Assembly (NCBI RefSeq): GCF_003576455.2
Contig: NZ_CP032869.1
Coordinates: forward strand, 806,001 to 870,000
Source of the DNA: Mucilaginibacter celer
Lineage (GTDB): Bacteria; Bacteroidota; Bacteroidia; Sphingobacteriales; Sphingobacteriaceae
Direction of reading: 5' to 3'
Length of the DNA stretch: 64,000 bases
The position numbers and the translations under genes are program-made. Shown piece after piece: positions 33,904 through 43,161 of this stretch (the stretch's first letter is position 1; every line of letters starts with the position of its first letter). The notes under the pieces are model-generated. The model worked only from the letters and a program-made list of their open reading frames with translations, ran no database searches and was not told the origin of the DNA.

Positions 33904-36072
33904 TTAATTTTTATGGATCTCCAGCTCGCTGATCAAATTATCGGCATGTCCTAAAATATCCATGCACCAAAGCACGTAGCGCACGTCAACGCAAATGGTA
34001 CGTTTATAGTCCTTGTTAAAGGCAATTTCGCCGCTCATGGCTTCCCAGTTACTGTCGAAAGCTAAACCGATTAGTTCGCCATCGCCATTAATGACCGGCG
34101 AGCCGGAGTTGCCGCCTGTAATATCATTATTAGTGATAAAATCGATAGGTAAAGTACCATGATCGGCATATTGGCCAAAGTTCTTTTTCTTGTAGGCTTC
34201 CAGCCATGATGCCGGTAGGTCGAACTCATCATCGCCGGGTTTGTATTTTTTCATCGCGCCGTCAATATCGGTTTGAATGTCAAAATGTTTGCCGTCTTTC
34301 GAGGTGTAATCCTGCACTTTGCCGTAAGTGATACGCATAGTTGAGTTAGCATCGGGCGACATCAGCTTGTCCTTATTTTTTTCAAGCAGGGCCTGTAGGT
34401 AAATGCGATCCAGTTTTTCTTTCTGCGTATCAAAATCACTCAGCTTAGTGCCAAAAACAGCTTTTTTATAACTACCCGGACTAAGATTGATCACAAAAGG
34501 CACCAATGCATCGCCACGAAGCTTTTCGACTGTGCGATCGGTTAAAAGCTCTTTAAGTTTTGTTGTATCTATCAGGTTACTCTTTTCCCACAAATAATCG
34601 GCAAACCTTGTAAAAGCCTGCGAGGGGTTACCGGGGGCTATCTGGGTAACTATATTCTCAATAAATGCAGGGTGCTGATCGGCAGGTATATCGATATACC
34701 AAGAGGTCATGATCTGGGTGAAGATCTTTTTATTTGCCGTAAGGTTATAGGTTTTGATATAGTCGTCATTATCCTTTTTCAATTCCTCTCTTATCTCGTC
34801 TTTTTCTTTGGCAGTATGTTCCTTATCTTCAAGCGCTAACTGTCCGTAGCAATTGTTAAGCGCTTCATCTACAAAGCTGGGTGCCAGCAAACCCTCATTT
34901 ATATAGGTTTTATGAATGGCATAGGGCTTATAGGCGGCGTACAGTTTCTGGTAATCGCTCATCAGGCTGGCATATTGCGGTTTATCTGCAGCCCATTTGG
35001 TAAATTCGGCTTCTTCCTGTTGTTTTTGGCCGTAAATGTTCAGATTTTTTAACTGCTCGGTTTGCCCTATAAAGTATTTCCAATAGTTGGATACTTTATT
35101 GTATTCGGACGAAAGTTTAAGCCTGGTATCAACGCTTTTATTCATTTCTTCCTTCCAGGCCTTCAGGCGGATGTCGCGCAGTTTCACTATAATAGGGTTG
35201 GTTTGCTCAGCAGCCAAACGTACGCCGTTTGATGTAAGGTAGCGATCTGTACTGCCGGGGTAGCCATATACCATGGCAAAGTCGCCGTTTTTAACACCTT
35301 TTAATGAGATTGGCAGGAATTTTTTTGGCGTGTAAGGTACATTACCGGCCGAGTAAGGGGCCGGGTTACCGTCTTTATCAGCGTAAATCCTGAAAATTGA
35401 AAAATCACCTGTATGACGTGGCCATTCCCAGTTATCAGTATCACCGCCAAATTTACCTATTGATTGTGGCGGCGCACCAACCAAACGTACATCGCTAAAT
35501 TTGTCATACAAATACAAAAAATACTGGTTGCCTTTAAAAAACGAACTTACGGCGCCACGGTAGCGGTTACCTTTAGTGGCAGCCTCAATAAGCTTTTTGT
35601 TTATTTTTTCGAGCTTTTCGCCCCGTTCTGCATCGCTGGCGCCTTTAAGGGCAGCCATTACCTGCGGAGTAACATCAGTTATGCTCACCAAAAATTCAAC
35701 ATACAGGCCTGCGATGGGCTTTTCTTCGGTGTAGCTTTTTGCATAAAAGCCATTATCGAGGATGTTATTTTGTGGTGTTGAATTAGCCGAGATAGACTCA
35801 AAACCACAGTGATGATTGGTGAACAGCAGGCCCTTGCCTGATACAACCTCGCCGGTGCAAAAGCCGCCACCCAGCGAAACGATGGCATCTTTAATGCTGG
35901 CTTTGTTGATGTTATACAAGTCTTCGGGAGTTAGGCGGAAGCCCTGTTTCTTCATTTGGTCGTAATTTTTACCAATCAGCATCGGAATCCACATGCCTTC
36001 GTCTGCCCGTGCTATGTTGCCTATAAACAATGAAAGCAACAGCAGGACAGATAAGATTTTAGGTCGGTTCAT
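33904..36072 (-). CDS. S46-family dipeptidyl-peptidase (DPP7/DPP11 type)
   Basis: This 722-residue periplasmic serine exopeptidase removes dipeptides from the N-termini of imported oligopeptides. The start at 36072 (MNRPKILS) gives a normal signal peptide ending IARADEGMW; ten more codons upstream are open but unlikely. The catalytic histidine is in LFTNHHCGFESI, the aspartate probably in GGDTDNWEWPRHTGDFSIFR, and the nucleophile in GGNSGSPVINGDGELIGL. The residue 18 after the nucleophile sets specificity: arginine in DPP11 (acidic), glycine in DPP7 (hydrophobic). Here it is serine (AFDSNWEAMSG), so preference for acidic residues is unlikely. Length matches the family. Confidence 0.92.
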   Translation of the reverse strand: MNRPKILSVLLLLSLFIGNIARADEGMWIPMLIGKNYDQMKKQGFRLTPEDLYNINKASIKDAIVSLGGGFCTGEVVSGKGLLFTNHHCGFESISANSTPQNNILDNGFYAKSYTEEKPIAGLYVEFLVSITDVTPQVMAALKGASDAERGEKLEKINKKLIEAATKGNRYRGAVSSFFKGNQYFLYLYDKFSDVRLVGAPPQSIGKFGGDTDNWEWPRHTGDFSIFRIYADKDGNPAPYSAGNVPYTPKKFLPISLKGVKNGDFAMVYGYPGSTDRYLTSNGVRLAAEQTNPIIVKLRDIRLKAWKEEMNKSVDTRLKLSSEYNKVSNYWKYFIGQTEQLKNLNIYGQKQQEEAEFTKWAADKPQYASLMSDYQKLYAAYKPYAIHKTYINEGLLAPSFVDEALNNCYGQLALEDKEHTAKEKDEIREELKKDNDDYIKTYNLTANKKIFTQIMTSWYIDIPADQHPAFIENIVTQIAPGNPSQAFTRFADYLWEKSNLIDTTKLKELLTDRTVEKLRGDALVPFVINLSPGSYKKAVFGTKLSDFDTQKEKLDRIYLQALLEKNKDKLMSPDANSTMRITYGKVQDYTSKDGKHFDIQTDIDGAMKKYKPGDDEFDLPASWLEAYKKKNFGQYADHGTLPIDFITNNDITGGNSGSPVINGDGELIGLAFDSNWEAMSGEIAFNKDYKRTICVDVRYVLWCMDILGHADNLISELEIHKN

Positions 36073-36320
36073 AAAAAAGTAATATTGTTTAAGTTTGCAC
36101 AAATTAAAGCTAATTTTTAATAATAGTTAGTAAATATGAAGTTTTAACCTCAAAGTTTGTCTACCCCAAAAGTGGTATCGTTTGCTGGTGCAATAATCAA
36201 ATTAACAACAGCTGCGCACGGGGGCTTATTGATGCCTTTATCATCCCATTGTTACAATTACCCGGTTGGTTGTGCAAATAGCGGCATAAAATGTAGCTTA
36301 GTGTGTAACTAATTGCAGCA

Positions 36321-37172
36321 ATGATACAAATTCCCAAAGACCTGCTCGATCATCATGTGCATATCCGCCTGCGCCTTTCGGATATGTATGGTATTATCAT
36401 TGATAAAAAGCGCCCCTTCAGGTGCGATGATACCCTGCAAACTGCCCATTGTTTGGAGATAATACTGAAAGGACATATCGACGTAAGGCATGGGAGCTAC
36501 ACACAGCACCTTGAGGCAGGAGATATCCAGTTTAGAAGGAGGGGGAATTACCAGATTTTTCCATCGGATGAGTATAGCAGCCTGCTGATATTTATGGAGA
36601 ACGAATTTGTTGACTACTTTCTGGATAGCCATGTACCCGAGTTCAGGCATGAAAGGCAGAGCGCCGGTTTGCCGCCCTTTACTTTTAAAACTTCAACTTT
36701 TATAGATGCCAATGTAGCGAAGATTATGCAGCACATTACCCATCCGCAGGATTATTCGAGGTGTATTGTAAAATTTGCTGCGCACCAGGTATTGCTGCAA
36801 ATTTTATCAAACGATAAATCAAAAACCTTTGTATCATTTTTAAAAGATCTGGTGAGCCAGAAAAAGGTAGACCTGGCCTATTTTATGGAAACAAACTTTA
36901 ACCGCCAGCTTTCTATCGATGATATGGCCAGGCTTACCGGCCGCAGCGTAAGCGCGTTTAAAAAAGAGTTTACCGACAGGTTCAATACCACGCCCGTAAA
37001 ATGGCAATTGAACCGGCGACTGGAATATGCCGAGTACCAGTTAAAACACTCCAACGATCCGGTGGCCGCGGTTGCCTATAGCAGCGGGTTCGAGAATATC
37101 TCGCACTTCTCTAAAGTGTATAAACAGCGGTTTGGCACTTCGCCTAAAAGCACCCGTTTCGAATCGGTATAA
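36321..37172 (+). CDS. AraC-family transcriptional regulator
   Basis: This 283-residue protein has an N-terminal sensory half and a C-terminal AraC helix-turn-helix pair. The latter shows LSIDDMARLTGRSVSAFKKE (about 199-218) for the first helix-turn-helix and VAAVAYSSGFENISHFSKVY, then KQRFGTSPKSTR, for the second. It diverges from the S46 peptidase gene and lies 62 bp before an isochorismatase-like gene on the same strand, which is its most likely target. The inducer is unknown. Confidence 0.9.
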   Translation: MIQIPKDLLDHHVHIRLRLSDMYGIIIDKKRPFRCDDTLQTAHCLEIILKGHIDVRHGSYTQHLEAGDIQFRRRGNYQIFPSDEYSSLLIFMENEFVDYFLDSHVPEFRHERQSAGLPPFTFKTSTFIDANVAKIMQHITHPQDYSRCIVKFAAHQVLLQILSNDKSKTFVSFLKDLVSQKKVDLAYFMETNFNRQLSIDDMARLTGRSVSAFKKEFTDRFNTTPVKWQLNRRLEYAEYQLKHSNDPVAAVAYSSGFENISHFSKVYKQRFGTSPKSTRFESV

Positions 37173-37234
37173 AAAACAAACAAATAAAGCTTCACAGCAA
37201 AAACGGGGCTGTTACAAAGCCGCAGTTTTGGGGC

Positions 37235-37825
37235 ATGAAAACACTCCAAAATACCAACCCTGCATTGATACTGATTGATATACAGCAGGGTTTTGATAAC
37301 ATTAACTATTGGGGCAGCGAGCGTAACAATCCCGATGCCGAGCTAAACGCCCGTAAACTACTTGATTACTGGCGGGCCAATAAACTGCCTTTATTCCACA
37401 TCCAGCATTGCTCTGTCAATCCCGATTCTTTGTTGCATGAAAATAATCCCGGCAATGCTATAAAGGATGTTGTAAAACCTTTACCTGGTGAGCCGGTTAT
37501 CAAAAAATCGGTAAACAGTTCTTTTATCGGTACTGATTTGCAGCAACGGCTTGATGAAGCGGGTATCGATACCGTAGTAATTGCAGGCCTCACTACCGAG
37601 CATTGCGTATCAACCACAACCCGGATGGCTGGCAACTATGGCTACCATACTTTTGTAGTGGCCGATGCTACAGCCGCTTTTTCAAAAACAGGCATCAAAG
37701 GCGAGCATTATAGCGCGGAGGCCGTTCATCTGTCAGCGTTGGCTCAAATCAATAATGAGTTTGCCGAAGTGGTGAATACCGATGAGGTTATCAGGGCTTT
37801 TAAGCAAAACGATGATTTTCTTTAG
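37235..37825 (+). CDS. Isochorismatase-family cysteine hydrolase
   Basis: This 196-residue cytoplasmic enzyme has the family triad: aspartate in LILIDIQQGFDN (about 10-21), lysine in PVIKKSVNSSFIGTDL (about 89-104) and cysteine in GLTTEHCVSTTTRMAG (about 118-133). Family members hydrolyse isochorismate, nicotinamide or other amides and ureas; the substrate cannot be chosen from sequence alone. It follows an AraC regulator gene on the same strand and has no signal peptide. Length is normal. Confidence 0.9.
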   Translation: MKTLQNTNPALILIDIQQGFDNINYWGSERNNPDAELNARKLLDYWRANKLPLFHIQHCSVNPDSLLHENNPGNAIKDVVKPLPGEPVIKKSVNSSFIGTDLQQRLDEAGIDTVVIAGLTTEHCVSTTTRMAGNYGYHTFVVADATAAFSKTGIKGEHYSAEAVHLSALAQINNEFAEVVNTDEVIRAFKQNDDFL

Positions 37826-37925
37826 CTCGATATTCGGTAGGTTGACTAAAGCCTATTTGTCGGTGTCAGAAGTTATTGCGGTAATGAAATGAACGTCCCT
37901 GGTAAATAATAACTTGCCCCAATGC

Positions 37926-38711
37926 CTACTTTACCGGCTTACCAAAGCCATGTTTAATATAATAATCGAGGGTTTGGTTGCTCCAGTAACCGCAGTCTAT
38001 AACGCGCCTTATGGTCATGATCGGGTCTTTGTTATCCCTCGGCATATCTAACTGGAAAGCCGCTTTAAAACCGCGCTGGTGTAGCTCGGGCAGGCCTGCG
38101 GTATTCCAGATGCCATAGGGGTAGGCAAAGTATTTTACAGGTTTGCCGGTAATTTGTTCCAGTTTTTGCGTGGGTACATTAATCTGTGCTTCCCAATCGG
38201 CGCCTTTTAGTTTATTGAAGCTCATATGGTCGCGGGTGTGGCAGGCAATAATGTGGCCTTCGTCGGCCAGTTGTTTTACCTGCTTGCGGTCCATATAGTA
38301 TTTGTTTTTGCCCAGGTTGTTGGTTACTATAAAATAAACGCCCTTAAAGCCGTATTTATTCAATTCGGGGCGGGCAACGGTAAACTGGTCGCCGTCGCTG
38401 TCATCAAAAGTGAGCATGACTGGCTTTGAGGGTAGGGGAGCGCCGGTGGTTAGATAGTTATAAAGCTCGTCGGGCAAAATGGTATGGTAACCGCTGTCGG
38501 CCAGCATTTTCAGGTGCGCTTTAAATGTTGCGGGTGGTATAATATAGTCTTTATCCTTCTGTTTATCGCTTGCACGCCAGTTACGAATTTGGTGATAACA
38601 TAAAACGGGGACCTGCTTACGGGCCAAAACGGCCTTGCTGTTAACAATTGGCTCTGCATGTAAAAACGATAGCAGACTAATGGAAATGAGGGTGATAAGT
38701 GGCTTAAACAC
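37926..38711 (-). CDS. Secreted polysaccharide deacetylase (NodB homology)
   Basis: This 261-residue protein has a signal peptide (LITLISISLLSFLHAEP) and a NodB domain. Motif 1 is PVMLTFDDSDGDQ (about 96-108) with the catalytic aspartate, motif 2 is GHIIACHTRDHMSF (about 151-164) with the metal-binding histidines, and YFAYPYGIWN (about 193-202) is a later conserved block. The family removes acetyl groups from chitin, peptidoglycan or poly-N-acetylglucosamine. It is convergent with the isochorismatase-like gene, and divergent from the SGNH hydrolase gene at 38917, whose promoter carries two operator palindromes. Confidence 0.9.
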   Translation of the reverse strand: MFKPLITLISISLLSFLHAEPIVNSKAVLARKQVPVLCYHQIRNWRASDKQKDKDYIIPPATFKAHLKMLADSGYHTILPDELYNYLTTGAPLPSKPVMLTFDDSDGDQFTVARPELNKYGFKGVYFIVTNNLGKNKYYMDRKQVKQLADEGHIIACHTRDHMSFNKLKGADWEAQINVPTQKLEQITGKPVKYFAYPYGIWNTAGLPELHQRGFKAAFQLDMPRDNKDPIMTIRRVIDCGYWSNQTLDYYIKHGFGKPVK

Positions 38712-38841
38712 AACAAAAAAATCTTGGGTCGAATGTAAAAATGCAACCCGGCTTTTGCAAATAAACCATTCATTTTATTTATGTTTTGTTAGCTGTTTCC
38801 CGGTTAAATAACATCGCGATAAATTTTACATAAAAAAATTT

Positions 38842-38857
38842 GCTAAATCGATTTTAT
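38842..38857. promoter_or_regulatory. Palindromic operator, copy A (imperfect)
   Basis: GCTAAATCGATTTTAT keeps the left half-site GCTAAAT and a CG centre; the right half is degenerate. It lies 27 bp upstream of a second, near-perfect copy and 59 bp before the SGNH hydrolase start. Confidence 0.6.
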
Positions 38858-38868
38858 TGCTTTAATTC

Positions 38869-38884
38869 GCTAAATCAATTTAGC
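38869..38884. promoter_or_regulatory. Palindromic operator, copy B (near-perfect)
   Basis: GCTAAATCAATTTAGC is extended to ATTCGCTAAAT-CA-ATTTAGCGAAT, with every position paired except the two centre bases. It lies 32 bp before the start at 38917. The same 16 bases occur before the gene at 63635. The pattern fits a LacI-family site. Confidence 0.7.
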
Positions 38885-38916
38885 GAATTAATTAGTCGTC
38901 GCTTAGCCAATTATAA

Positions 38917-40308
38917 ATGAGAAAAATCTACTATAGCTTTTTGCTGCTATGTGCCTTTATTTTGCCTTGCAGCGCGCAAACCGTTCAGCCCTTTAAGCAG
39001 GGCGATAGGGTGGTATTTACCGGAAACAGCATTACAGATGGGGGCCATTACCACTCGTACATTTGGTTATATTATATTACCCGGTTCCCCAACAGGCGTA
39101 TTACGGTTTACAATGCTGGGATAGGCGGCGACGTATCGGGGCAGATACTGGAGCGTTTGGATGGCGATGTATTTGCGCACCAGCCTACTGTGGTTACGCT
39201 AACCTTCGGGATGAATGATACCGGTTATCAAAACCTGAAAGGTGCCAAAGCCGATTCTACCTATGCTGCGAAAATTGCCGAATCGTTAAAAAGTTTCAGG
39301 CTGATAGAGGATAAGCTGAAACAGCATCCCGAAGTGAGGAAAGTGATGATAGCCTCATCACCCTATGATGAAAAAGCGAAGATTAAAATAACGCCATTGA
39401 TAGGTAAAAACGCAGCCATGCTTCAAATTGCTTCCGATCAGCAAAATACAGCCGCGCGTAACCACTGGGAGTTTTTGGATTTTAACCACCCTATGGTTGC
39501 CATTAACGCCAGGCTACAGCAAACCGATTCAGCCTTTACTTTGCAGGGAAGCGACCGGATCCACCCAACCAACGATGGCCAAATGGTGATGGCCTACCTG
39601 TTTTTAAAAGCGCAGGGATTGGCCGGTAAAAAGGTAGCTGATGTAGTGATCAATATCGGCAGTAAAAAAGTAGAGAAGGCCGAAAACTGCACAATCATAA
39701 CTCCGGTTATTGGTACTGAGCATATTAAGTTCAACTATCTGGCTAATTCATTGCCTTATCCGTTAGATACTATCCCCGGCGGTTTCGGTCAGCCTGCTAA
39801 GGCGCAATCGTTGGCTTTAAAGGTAATTCCGTTTATCGATGAGTTTAACGAGGAGCTTTTGCAGGTTAAAGGTTTAGCAAACGGGAAACAATATCAGCTT
39901 AAAATAGATGGCCAGTCGATGGGGGCATGGGCTGCTGAGGACTATAACAAAGGCATCAACCTCGCCCTGATCAATAATACCCCCCAATATCAGCAGGCCC
40001 TGGCCATTATGCACCTCAATGAAGAACGCTGGACGATTGAACGCCGCTTGAGGGAGTATTACTGGATGCACTACTCTATCCTAAAACCCAAAGGATTGTT
40101 GTTTAATGATGGCCCGCATACCATCGATTCATTGCAGCGCTACGCCAAAAAGGACTTTTTTGTGGCTGTAACGGTGCCTACTTATCAAAAAGCGAGGTTT
40201 AAAAGCGTGCGCGATGTCTGGCAAAAAGAGATCGATCTGCTTACCAACGAGATCTATCGTATCAATAAACCGGTTAATCACCTCATTGAAATAATACCTG
40301 CCCCATAA
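38917..40308 (+). CDS. Secreted SGNH/GDSL hydrolase with C-terminal extension
   Basis: This 463-residue protein has a signal peptide ending LPCSAQ (residue 21) and an SGNH hydrolase domain. Block I is TGNSITDGGHYHSY (35-48, Ser38 nucleophile, with GNS in place of the usual GDS), block II NAGIGGDVSG, block III TFGMNDTGY and block V DRIHPTNDG. These enzymes remove acyl groups, often acetyl groups on polysaccharides. About 230 residues follow the catalytic domain with no recognised fold. It is a clear paralogue of the protein at 46115, with matching N- and C-terminal parts. The GH38-like gene starts 4 bp after its stop, so both are controlled by the operators at 38842 and 38869. Confidence 0.88.
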   Translation: MRKIYYSFLLLCAFILPCSAQTVQPFKQGDRVVFTGNSITDGGHYHSYIWLYYITRFPNRRITVYNAGIGGDVSGQILERLDGDVFAHQPTVVTLTFGMNDTGYQNLKGAKADSTYAAKIAESLKSFRLIEDKLKQHPEVRKVMIASSPYDEKAKIKITPLIGKNAAMLQIASDQQNTAARNHWEFLDFNHPMVAINARLQQTDSAFTLQGSDRIHPTNDGQMVMAYLFLKAQGLAGKKVADVVINIGSKKVEKAENCTIITPVIGTEHIKFNYLANSLPYPLDTIPGGFGQPAKAQSLALKVIPFIDEFNEELLQVKGLANGKQYQLKIDGQSMGAWAAEDYNKGINLALINNTPQYQQALAIMHLNEERWTIERRLREYYWMHYSILKPKGLLFNDGPHTIDSLQRYAKKDFFVAVTVPTYQKARFKSVRDVWQKEIDLLTNEIYRINKPVNHLIEIIPAP

Positions 40309-40312
40309 CCTT

Positions 40313-42874
40313 ATGAAACTCAAAACTTTTTTGATAAGCACCGCGCTTATCACGTGTATATCCGCCCGCTCATCAGCGCAAACTGCCTGGTATATTGATG
40401 GTTATCACGGCGGAGTTTGGGGGCATTATCCTGACTGGAACACCCGTTTCATGGCCGATATGCTCAAAAAGAACCCCGACTGGAAGATCAACATCGAACT
40501 GGAACCCGAAACCTGGGACAGGGCACAGGTAGTTGATCCCACAGCCTACGCCGATTTTAAAGCCCTCTTTGCCGATCAAAGCCTTAACGGACGTATCGAA
40601 TACGTAAACCCGGCCTATGCCCAGAGCTATAATTACAATATTTCGGGCGAGAGTATCATCCATCAGTTTAGCTACGGCATTAAAAAGATCAGGGCGCATT
40701 TTCCAGGTGCTACGTTTACATCTTATTCATCCGAAGAGCCTTGTTTTACAAACGCTTTGCCACAGATATTAACTTCATTTGGTTTTAAGTACGCCTCGCT
40801 CAAAAATCCCAATACCTGCTTTGGAGGCTATACCCGAGCGCATGGCGGAGGGCTGGTTAACTGGATAGGGCCTGATGGTACGGGGATTATTACCTCGCCA
40901 AGGTATGCCGTTGAAAAGCTTTCAGACAAATCAACCTGGCAAACCATAGCCTGGGATAACGGCGCAAATTATATTAAAGCCTCTTATGCTGATGGCATTA
41001 AACATCCCATCGGGATGACCTTGCAGGATGCCGGATGGAAAGGCGGCCCCTTTATTGGTAAAGGCGATAAGAATGGCATCCACAGCAAATATACTACCTG
41101 GCGGAACTATTTCGCCAATGTAGCGGCCAAAGATGTTCGGCCGGATTGGAAAGTATCGCAGGAAGATATCCAGGTGAGTTTGGTTTGGGGATCGCAGGTT
41201 ACGCAACAGCTGGCCCAACGGGTAAGGGCTGCCGAGAACAAGATCATCCAAAGCCAGAAACTGGCTGCTATGGCAAAGGTTTACGGTGGCGGTAGCTACC
41301 CGCAGGTCGATTTTGATGCTGCCTGGCGCACGCTTTTACTATCTCAACACCACGATTGTTGGATAGTACCTTATAACGGTAAGCCCGGCGATACCTGGGC
41401 TGACAAGGTGATAGGTTGGACGGGGTTTACAAATGGTAAAAGCGACAGTATCAGCACAGTTTCAACGGCGTTGTTTAAAGAAAAAGATGATTTTATCACT
41501 GTTTATAACACATTGGGCATTGCCCGTATAGGGATTGTAAAGTTTGATCTGCCAGCGGGTTTTACTACTGAAAATACCGGTGTTTTTGATAGCGCCGGCA
41601 AGCAAATATCCGCTCAATTAAGCCCCGCAGCCGGTGATAATCATGCTTTTGTTGAATTTAAGGCAACTGTTCCGTCTATGGGATACGCCGTTTATCAGCT
41701 TAAAAAAGTAAACGGAACTACTACAAAAGGCGCCGATATTAAAACGCTTGCAGATGGTAGCTATCAATTGGAAACAGACCTTTATCGTGTTGTTATCGAC
41801 CCTCAACACGGAGGCGTTATTAAAACTCTGATCGTCAAAAGTTTAAACAGTCGTGAGTTTGTGGATAAAACCAATAAGCTTGCATTTAATGAGTTGCGTG
41901 GCAACTTTTATAACGATGGCGGCTTTAAATCGAGCAAAGATAACCCGGTTAAAGTCGAACTTTTGGAGAAAGGCCCGCTTGCTATAAAAGTAGCTTTACA
42001 TGGCACTATCAACGGCAGTGCTTATACGCAGATTATCAGCCTTAAAGAAGGCGAGCCACGCATTGATATCAACCTGAATATTGATTGGCAAGGCAACCCG
42101 GGAATAGGGGAGGGCATTAAACCAGGCACCTACAAATGGGAACTACCTGCTAAACCTTTTTATGATGACAGGAATAAGCTGCTGGCGCTATTCCCGCTCA
42201 ACCTGAAACATCAAAAAGTTTATAAAAATGCCCCTTTTGATGTTACCGAGAGCCATTTGAATAATACTTTTTATACCCGCTGGGATAGCATTAAAAACAA
42301 TGTTATCCATACCTGGGTAGATGTTACCGGCGATAATGATAAATACGGTATGGCGCTGTTTACCGATCATACCACCAGTTACGCCCATGGGCAGAATTTT
42401 CCTTTAGGGTTGGATATCCAATACTCCGGTATGGGCTTATGGGGGCGTAATTATACTATTAACGGGCCAACACAGGTACATTACGCCCTGATTCCGCATG
42501 CCGGGAAGTGGGATAAAGCGGGCATCTGGGCCGATGCTACGGAGTGGAGCGAACCTTTGTTAGCGTATCCGGGAAAACCTGCGGATGGTGGTGTCAAATC
42601 ACTCATCAGTACAAATAATAACAATGTTGAGATTACTTCGGTGGAGTTTGATGGGAACGATATGCTGGTGAGGTTTTTTAACGCGGGTACTACTGCTGAT
42701 GTTAAGGCTTTGCTAAACTTAAACGCGGATGCAGTTGATTTAGTTGAGTTAGATGGCAAGGTTAAGCAGTTGTTGCATTTTGCTAAACAAAAATCAGGAG
42801 GTAATTTGTTGAATATTAGTATTCCGAGGTTTGGCTTCCGAACGGTGAGGTTGATTAATGTAAAGAAAATTTAG
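40313..42874 (+). CDS. GH38-like glycoside hydrolase (alpha-mannosidase fold)
   Basis: This 853-residue secreted protein (signal peptide ending RSSAQ, residue 23) begins its mature part TAWYIDGYHGGVWGHYPDWN, in the place of the usual metal-binding start of GH38. WKINIELEPETWDRA follows, with further histidines in LLLSQHHDCWIVPYNG (about 342-357). The C-terminal half has the beta-sandwich pattern of GH38 (VIDPQHGGVIKTLIVKSLNS) and DINLNIDWQGNPG. GH38 enzymes release alpha-mannose from N-glycans or mannans. The assignment is to the fold and clan, not to a tested activity; divergent members with other specificities exist. It is translated together with the upstream SGNH hydrolase. Confidence 0.75.
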   Translation: MKLKTFLISTALITCISARSSAQTAWYIDGYHGGVWGHYPDWNTRFMADMLKKNPDWKINIELEPETWDRAQVVDPTAYADFKALFADQSLNGRIEYVNPAYAQSYNYNISGESIIHQFSYGIKKIRAHFPGATFTSYSSEEPCFTNALPQILTSFGFKYASLKNPNTCFGGYTRAHGGGLVNWIGPDGTGIITSPRYAVEKLSDKSTWQTIAWDNGANYIKASYADGIKHPIGMTLQDAGWKGGPFIGKGDKNGIHSKYTTWRNYFANVAAKDVRPDWKVSQEDIQVSLVWGSQVTQQLAQRVRAAENKIIQSQKLAAMAKVYGGGSYPQVDFDAAWRTLLLSQHHDCWIVPYNGKPGDTWADKVIGWTGFTNGKSDSISTVSTALFKEKDDFITVYNTLGIARIGIVKFDLPAGFTTENTGVFDSAGKQISAQLSPAAGDNHAFVEFKATVPSMGYAVYQLKKVNGTTTKGADIKTLADGSYQLETDLYRVVIDPQHGGVIKTLIVKSLNSREFVDKTNKLAFNELRGNFYNDGGFKSSKDNPVKVELLEKGPLAIKVALHGTINGSAYTQIISLKEGEPRIDINLNIDWQGNPGIGEGIKPGTYKWELPAKPFYDDRNKLLALFPLNLKHQKVYKNAPFDVTESHLNNTFYTRWDSIKNNVIHTWVDVTGDNDKYGMALFTDHTTSYAHGQNFPLGLDIQYSGMGLWGRNYTINGPTQVHYALIPHAGKWDKAGIWADATEWSEPLLAYPGKPADGGVKSLISTNNNNVEITSVEFDGNDMLVRFFNAGTTADVKALLNLNADAVDLVELDGKVKQLLHFAKQKSGGNLLNISIPRFGFRTVRLINVKKI

Positions 42875-42889
42875 CAAAAAAAGACGCTC

Positions 42890-42987
42890 GTCATGCCGAA
42901 CTTGTTTCGGCATCCCACAGGATAGGTAAACGCTTTGCTTAGCATGGTTGCTTAGCGTGTGGGGTGCTGAAACAAGTTCAGCATGAC
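42890..42987. repeat. REP-like inverted repeat, possible terminator
   Basis: A 27-base arm starting GTCATGCCGAACTTGTTTCG (42890) is repeated in inverse orientation at 42961-42987 with four mismatches. The arms flank 44 bp. Repeats of the GTCATGCTGAACTTGTTTC type are common between genes of Bacteroidota. It could end the GH38-like transcript and protect its 3' end. Confidence 0.65.
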
Positions 42988-43076
42988 TAATTTTATTGTC
43001 TTATGAGGATTTATTGACAATTACGATAATTTAATCCCTTACCAACCTCAATTGTAAAATTTATTAAACATAATTT

Positions 43077-43092
43077 GCTAAAACGATTTTAT
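43077..43092. promoter_or_regulatory. Palindromic operator, copy C
   Basis: GCTAAAACGATTTTAT has the GCTAAA half-site and CG centre shared with the copies at 38842, 46094, 48478 and 48589. It lies 69 bp before the GH92 start. Confidence 0.6.
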
Positions 43093-43161
43093 GTATTTAC
43101 TTTAGGCCGTAGTAACCAATTACAAATAACCACATCCTATAACATATTCAGGATCAAAATA

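Noticed and set aside
36321..37172. The AraC regulator as the factor that binds the seven palindromes
   Set aside because: AraC proteins usually bind direct repeats, the gene has no palindrome of its own, and it pairs better with the adjacent isochorismatase-like gene. It is not excluded, only not favoured.
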